In this document: one piece after another, positions 31,859 through 36,333 of the stretch
Numbering within the stretch: the first letter of the stretch is position 1
Layout of the letters: each line of letters opens with the position of its first letter
Assembly: GCA_045546135.1 (NCBI GenBank)
Contig: JAZQCD010000014.1
Coordinates: 1 to 36,333 of the forward strand
Reading direction: 5' to 3'
Length of the DNA stretch: 36,333 nt
Source of the DNA: RUG13409 sp045546135
Lineage (GTDB): Bacteria > Bacillota > Clostridia > Peptostreptococcales > Anaerovoracaceae
The notes under the pieces: generated by a model
The model's database searches: none
What the model was told of the DNA's origin: nothing
Seen by the model: the letters and a program-made list of their open reading frames with translations, nothing else
Position numbers and translations under genes: made by a program

Positions 31859-34800
31859 ATGAAAAAATTGCGAATAATAGCAATCGTGCTTGCGGTTTCA
31901 CTGATAATAAGTTGCTTGCCGGTGTGTGCTCTGGAGTCAAATCATAACCAATGGCCTGTATCCAATCCGGACAACAATTATATACTCAGTTCAGGTTTTG
32001 CTCATTTTGAAGGAGCGCCTAATGGGTATAATTTTGCAGTGTCGTCATATTTATTCGTAAATCTATATCTGGATTCCGGTATTAACTTTGATTCTTTAAA
32101 GCCAGATTATTTTACGATGGTAACAAGTGTCGATGGCGTTATAGTTGATTCAGGCATCCCATTAGGGGAGAGCAATTTTCAAAAAAATCGCCGCATCGAA
32201 CCGGTTGAAACAGACCCGGCAGATTATTCTCATGTTCAGTACTGGCGGTTTTATGATGCGAATTCAGAAAGAAGCGTAGTACTGCCTGTTATTGCTGTGG
32301 TTGACGATGAGGCAGGAAATGAAAAAAATATAAACAAGCTAAACGCTTATAAGGAGCGAGTAGATAAACTTCTATACGTAATGAAGCGTTTTGATGAGCT
32401 TTTTGACATATTAAATGCATCGCAAAATGCAGAATCCGTAGCAGAAGGTAGGATCCATCCCAGTGATATAAATCGGCTTTGCAAAATTGCTAATTCAATT
32501 CAAACGGAATTTGATATTACGATATCATATTTCGACACCCATGATTATTGGATCGAAGGACAGGGTTGGAATACCGCAACAGCGGAAGATATCATACGCC
32601 ATTGGACTACGTACAAGAAATATGGAACAGACCTGCCTGTTGTATCCGATGAGGATTTAATATCTCAGAATCAACTGGATAGACTTGACATACTTTTGGA
32701 TATAGTTGCACCTTATTGGATAAATAATATCGAAAATCACAGGATCACGAAGCCTGAGATCTCGTACTTTGAGTTGGCCGGTTCCAGAGGAATGATCGAC
32801 AATGGTACCAAGACGATAACGTTAAGGATGCCTTCCGGTACGAATTGGAACAGTCTGCCGGATCCCGTTATTGAGACCACTGGCGAGGCTTTAGTAAAAT
32901 CATATGCCGGTAGTTTCTCAACCGGGCAAAAATTGTACAAAATCACTCCAGGAGACAGAGCTACAGGCACATTTTACGACGTTGAGCACGATTCCACAGG
33001 CTACGGCTTCGGAGTAGATCTCAGCACCACATGGAAAGTCATTGTAGAGGAAGGCGATCCATATACAAAGGCATTTGCTTTCTACGTTACGACTGAAGAC
33101 GGAAAAGACCGCTATGCAGCGGTGACTGATCCGGCAGATGATGTCGTTGGGACGATAGTTCTTAATTTGCCCTATGGTACGGATTTAACTCAGGTCAGTC
33201 CTGTTGTAGATTACGCTGGTGAAGGTTATTACTATACCGTAGACGGAGTCAGAGCAGAAGATGGCGCGAGTATTGATTTTACAAAAAACGTAAAGCTTGT
33301 TGTATACAATACTGCATACGATGTAGAAACCGTTTACACTGTAAATCTGACCGCTAACAAGTCTTCCGAAAACAGCATACTGTCATACAGGATAGGTTCT
33401 GCCGAAGGCGAGATTGACGGGGATACCATCAATATCACAGTTCCATATGCGACAGATCTGTCAAAAGCGGAAGCAGTGGTTGAAGTATCAGAGTTTGCCT
33501 CGCTTACAGGGATACCCCAACAATTGACAGAGGGTAATAACGAATATGTTGTTACAGCTGAGAACGGAACGACCAGAACTATCACGGTCATAATTACCAG
33601 AGCCGAGATATCGAGTGCGAAGAGCATTCTGTCATTCAAAAACGGCGGATATGTAGGCACTATCGATGAGACAAGGTCGACTATTACGCTTGAACTCCCG
33701 CAAGGATTGTCTGCGACATTTGCGCCGACGATTGAGGTTTCAGAGTATGCGACTTTATCGCCTGCTTCAGGTGTAGTTCAGGACTTCAGTTCGCCTGTAA
33801 AGTACAAGGTTACCGCTCAGGATGGGTCCACAAAAACCTATACCGTAACGGTTACGGTTCAGCAAGGCGCCTATGTCAACGAATATGAGTCTTCTATGGA
33901 GGATATCATCGAAAAGATAATATCCAGATACAGAAAAGAAGCCGTTGATGACTGGGAGTGGATGGACCTTGGCTTCTATGAAAAGTCTTTAGAGAATTAC
34001 AATTCGGGTCAGAATCATGACTTCGATTTGGCAGACACATTGTCCTCTGAACTTATCATAACGGCCGACGGAAAGTTTACGACTATTGCAAGGAAGATAA
34101 TGGCTCTTACCGCAAGAGGGTTTAACTGTACTAAGTTATCCGATTACAACGGCGGAGTACCGTTTAAAGACAGCAGAGGAAACGATGTAGACGATTTGGT
34201 AAGCGCTCTTTACAACTTCGGAGGAACGGATAGCATCAATGGTCCTACATTTGCTCTCATAGCGCTTGATATGGGTAATTATACGGTTCCCGACGATGCG
34301 ATATGGAGCAGAGAGGTGCTCCTTAACACTCTTCTCGATTGTCCTCAGAGCGGAGAAAATGGTTGGGGTCGTTTCGGCGTTGAAGGCGCTGCGTCTATCA
34401 TCTATGCCATTGCTCCTTATCAGGATGATCCCGTTTACAGCACAAGAGTCAGAGCCCGTATGGACGAATTGCTTGCGTACATCATAATCAATATGAATGC
34501 AGATTACTCTTTCGGTTCTTTTGGCATGACAAATAGTGAAGCTGCAGGATGGGTAATAAGCGCTCTTTGCAGTATGGGTATCGACTGTCACATAGATCCG
34601 AGGTTCTCAGACGGACAAGGACACAGTCTGCTTCAGAACTGGATGGACACCTTCGCAGACGTTGAGGAAGGGTACTTTATCCATGCTCAGGGTCAGCCGG
34701 CATCGACTGCGAGGATGGCGACGTATCAGGGCTGTTACGACAGTATGTGGTACTTAGGTTTCTTAAGTAACGGGGGCCAGGGAAATCCCTATCATTTCTA

Positions 34801-36073
34801 CTATCATCGTTTCAATTTTGAGAAAGAGTTGTCAAAAGACGCATCTATTCTGGAATTCGAGATAGAGGGAAAACTCGGTGTGATTACTGAGGACGAAAGC
34901 AATAGGATAGAGATCACTCTTCCTAGAAAAACACCTCTTTCCAACGTTCAGCCGAAGATAACCCTTGCAGAAGGAGCAAAGCTTGTTTCTCCAAACCTGC
35001 CGGTGACTTTTGTTGAAGGTGTGGCGCAGGCATTTGTCGTTCGCGCAGAGGATGGTCAGACCACGAAGGTATATTATGTGACCATTTCTTATGATGACAG
35101 CGCGGCATCAGGGGCGGAGATCAATCTTGATACGCTGAAAGTGTATAACAACAGATTGATTGAAGAGACGGCATTCATTTCTGTGACAGAGGCATCTGAC
35201 GGAGCAACAGAGATATTGCTTACGGTAAGACCGAATGTAGATACCAGCAAGATGTATATATATACGGATGTTTCGTACAATGCCACATGTACTCCGGTTT
35301 TGGACGGAAATACATTGCTGGATCTCTCGAACTGGCTTACAGTGATAGTCACATCGGAAGACGGTGAAAACACCAATGTTTATCGTATTAAAGTTGAGGC
35401 AAAACAGCAGGCCGAGATAACATCATTCCGTGTATATGCAAACGGCGTGTGGTATACAGGGACCATAGACAATACTCAGAACACAATAGTTGTGAGAAAT
35501 GTTGATGATTCCAACTTTACGTCCACGGAGCTTGTAACGGATATTGATTTTACAGGTCTGACATGCGTACCTTCATCAGGCATCGCAACGGATTTTGCTT
35601 CGGCAGTTACGTATACGCTTGGTGGTAACTCTACGCTTGCGAGCAGAAGCTATACCGTAAGTGTATACAATAAAGAAGGCAAGTACATCACAGCCAAGGG
35701 GTCCGAGGTCGATCCTGTGCCTCATGATGATAATACAGATGCTATGATCCTCAGCTTTAAAGTGCTGGGAGTAAGCGGAGTTATCGATCAAGATGCAAGG
35801 ACTATCAATGTAACACTCCCGCAGGGTACTGATGTACGTGCCGTTATACCTGAAATAGTTCTGACAGAGGGAGCAACAGCAAGTCCTGCACTTGGACAAG
35901 TTGTAGATTTATCTTCACCTATTGCTTATATCATCAGAACAGTCAGTGAAACAAGAAGTTATATTGTTAGCGTCACATTTGAGCGAACTATATCGCAGCA
36001 ACTGTGGGACGCATTATCAGAAGAGAGCGACGTAGTAGATCATCAGATCAGTTACGGTCGCGGATTGCATTAG
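31859..36073 (+). CDS. Giant surface protein: beta-sandwich repeats around a transcobalamin/prenyltransferase-like helical toroid
   Basis: A 1404-residue exported protein (signal peptide to about residue 25). Residues 30-290 are of unknown fold. DUF5018/cadherin-like repeats start near 300, 404, 504 and 588, each opening like SILSYRIG or SILSFKNG, with 'TITLELPQG' strands and ending in 'KTYTVTVTV'. Residues about 676-987 are helical: LTARGFNC, GPTFALIALDMGNY, GWGRFGVEGAASIIYAIAPY and SEAAGWVISALCSMGID fit the alpha-alpha toroid shared by transcobalamin and squalene-cyclase-like repeats. Four more beta repeats begin near 996, 1087, 1187 and 1296. No sortase motif or membrane helix ends it. With riboswitch 3 upstream a corrinoid-capturing role is inferred. 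Confidence 0.75.
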   Translation: MKKLRIIAIVLAVSLIISCLPVCALESNHNQWPVSNPDNNYILSSGFAHFEGAPNGYNFAVSSYLFVNLYLDSGINFDSLKPDYFTMVTSVDGVIVDSGIPLGESNFQKNRRIEPVETDPADYSHVQYWRFYDANSERSVVLPVIAVVDDEAGNEKNINKLNAYKERVDKLLYVMKRFDELFDILNASQNAESVAEGRIHPSDINRLCKIANSIQTEFDITISYFDTHDYWIEGQGWNTATAEDIIRHWTTYKKYGTDLPVVSDEDLISQNQLDRLDILLDIVAPYWINNIENHRITKPEISYFELAGSRGMIDNGTKTITLRMPSGTNWNSLPDPVIETTGEALVKSYAGSFSTGQKLYKITPGDRATGTFYDVEHDSTGYGFGVDLSTTWKVIVEEGDPYTKAFAFYVTTEDGKDRYAAVTDPADDVVGTIVLNLPYGTDLTQVSPVVDYAGEGYYYTVDGVRAEDGASIDFTKNVKLVVYNTAYDVETVYTVNLTANKSSENSILSYRIGSAEGEIDGDTINITVPYATDLSKAEAVVEVSEFASLTGIPQQLTEGNNEYVVTAENGTTRTITVIITRAEISSAKSILSFKNGGYVGTIDETRSTITLELPQGLSATFAPTIEVSEYATLSPASGVVQDFSSPVKYKVTAQDGSTKTYTVTVTVQQGAYVNEYESSMEDIIEKIISRYRKEAVDDWEWMDLGFYEKSLENYNSGQNHDFDLADTLSSELIITADGKFTTIARKIMALTARGFNCTKLSDYNGGVPFKDSRGNDVDDLVSALYNFGGTDSINGPTFALIALDMGNYTVPDDAIWSREVLLNTLLDCPQSGENGWGRFGVEGAASIIYAIAPYQDDPVYSTRVRARMDELLAYIIINMNADYSFGSFGMTNSEAAGWVISALCSMGIDCHIDPRFSDGQGHSLLQNWMDTFADVEEGYFIHAQGQPASTARMATYQGCYDSMWYLGFLSNGGQGNPYHFYYHRFNFEKELSKDASILEFEIEGKLGVITEDESNRIEITLPRKTPLSNVQPKITLAEGAKLVSPNLPVTFVEGVAQAFVVRAEDGQTTKVYYVTISYDDSAASGAEINLDTLKVYNNRLIEETAFISVTEASDGATEILLTVRPNVDTSKMYIYTDVSYNATCTPVLDGNTLLDLSNWLTVIVTSEDGENTNVYRIKVEAKQQAEITSFRVYANGVWYTGTIDNTQNTIVVRNVDDSNFTSTELVTDIDFTGLTCVPSSGIATDFASAVTYTLGGNSTLASRSYTVSVYNKEGKYITAKGSEVDPVPHDDNTDAMILSFKVLGVSGVIDQDARTINVTLPQGTDVRAVIPEIVLTEGATASPALGQVVDLSSPIAYIIRTVSETRSYIVSVTFERTISQQLWDALSEESDVVDHQISYGRGLH

Positions 36074-36087
36074 CAAGGAGATAATAA

Positions 36088-36333
36088 ATGAGAGTGAAAT
36101 ATTTAAAAAAGCTTACTTCGCTGCTCCTTTGCTTAATATTAATAATAAGCTTGTTTGCAGGGTTAAAAAATCAAATATATGCAGACGATAGTACTACCAT
36201 ATTACCGCAGATAACAAGCTTTAATGTTAGCGGGTATATATGTGATACAACATCATTATCCAGCGCAAAATTTGCATGTAGTTTCAGGGATTGGTCATAC
36301 GAGGCATTTGATTCTGTTCAAGTTGACGGGCCC
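36088..36333 (+). CDS. Secreted protein, 5' end only (cut by window end)
   Basis: ATG 36088 follows AAGGAG, 14 bp after the stop of the giant protein gene. The first 82 codons run open to the window end. A signal peptide (about 1-37: KKLTSLLLCLILIISLFAGL, then a cleavage site near IYA-DD) is clear. The mature start, PQITSFNVSGYICDTTSLSS, has a strand pattern like the beta repeats of the preceding protein. The family cannot be judged from this fragment. It probably belongs to the same operon. Confidence 0.7.
   Translation, partial: MRVKYLKKLTSLLLCLILIISLFAGLKNQIYADDSTTILPQITSFNVSGYICDTTSLSSAKFACSFRDWSYEAFDSVQVDGP

Overview
The window looks like the chromosome of an anaerobic low-to-mid G+C Gram-positive bacterium of the Clostridia. 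The evidence is a tungsten-type aldehyde:ferredoxin oxidoreductase with its own MoaD-like partner, clostridial-type glutamine synthetase control (glnA next to an ANTAR protein, plus a type III glutamine synthetase remnant), Gram-positive lipoproteins and surface proteins, and ECF transport. I cannot name the genus.

Region by region. 1-942: end of an rRNA operon (23S 3' end, 5S), tRNA-Glu, tRNA-Leu, and an exact 85-bp repeat of the tRNA-Leu 3' end. 943-4650: operon of aldehyde oxidoreductase, MoaD/ThiS-like carrier and a ferredoxin-alcohol dehydrogenase fusion. 4679-5566: a divergent FRG-domain gene. 5567-17710: a nucleotide and nitrogen block. It holds guaB, a GMP synthase lacking its amidotransferase domain, pyrG and ilvE on the minus strand, glnA, an ANTAR regulator, a decayed glnN, purA, purB and full-length guaA. 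IMP is turned into GMP (guaB, guaA) and AMP (purA, purB), while glnA makes the glutamine that guaA and pyrG consume.

17724-36333: an accessory region organised by three cobalamin-type riboswitches, each with a closing P1 helix, the B12-box 3' end, its own promoter and an intrinsic terminator. The first precedes a small DNA-binding-like protein. The second precedes a lipoprotein with a transcobalamin-like C-terminal domain (DUF4430) and a dedicated ECF transporter (T, fused double ATPase, S). The third precedes a MacB/LolD-type ATPase, a CARDB-like surface protein with a membrane anchor, an FtsX-type permease, two related small extracytoplasmic proteins, a secreted protein of unknown family, and a 1404-residue surface protein with a helical toroid resembling the transcobalamin/prenyltransferase alpha-alpha fold between beta-sandwich repeats. 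A further secreted protein is cut by the window end. The simplest reading is a corrinoid acquisition system on the surface of a Gram-positive cell, with the two halves of a transcobalamin-like fold on separate proteins.

Between riboswitches 2 and 3 lie a candidate structured small RNA, an AbiEi-type antitoxin whose AbiEii toxin partner is reduced to an N-terminal stub, and a helically phased array of five short repeats. Domain and family calls come from reading translations by eye; no database search was run.
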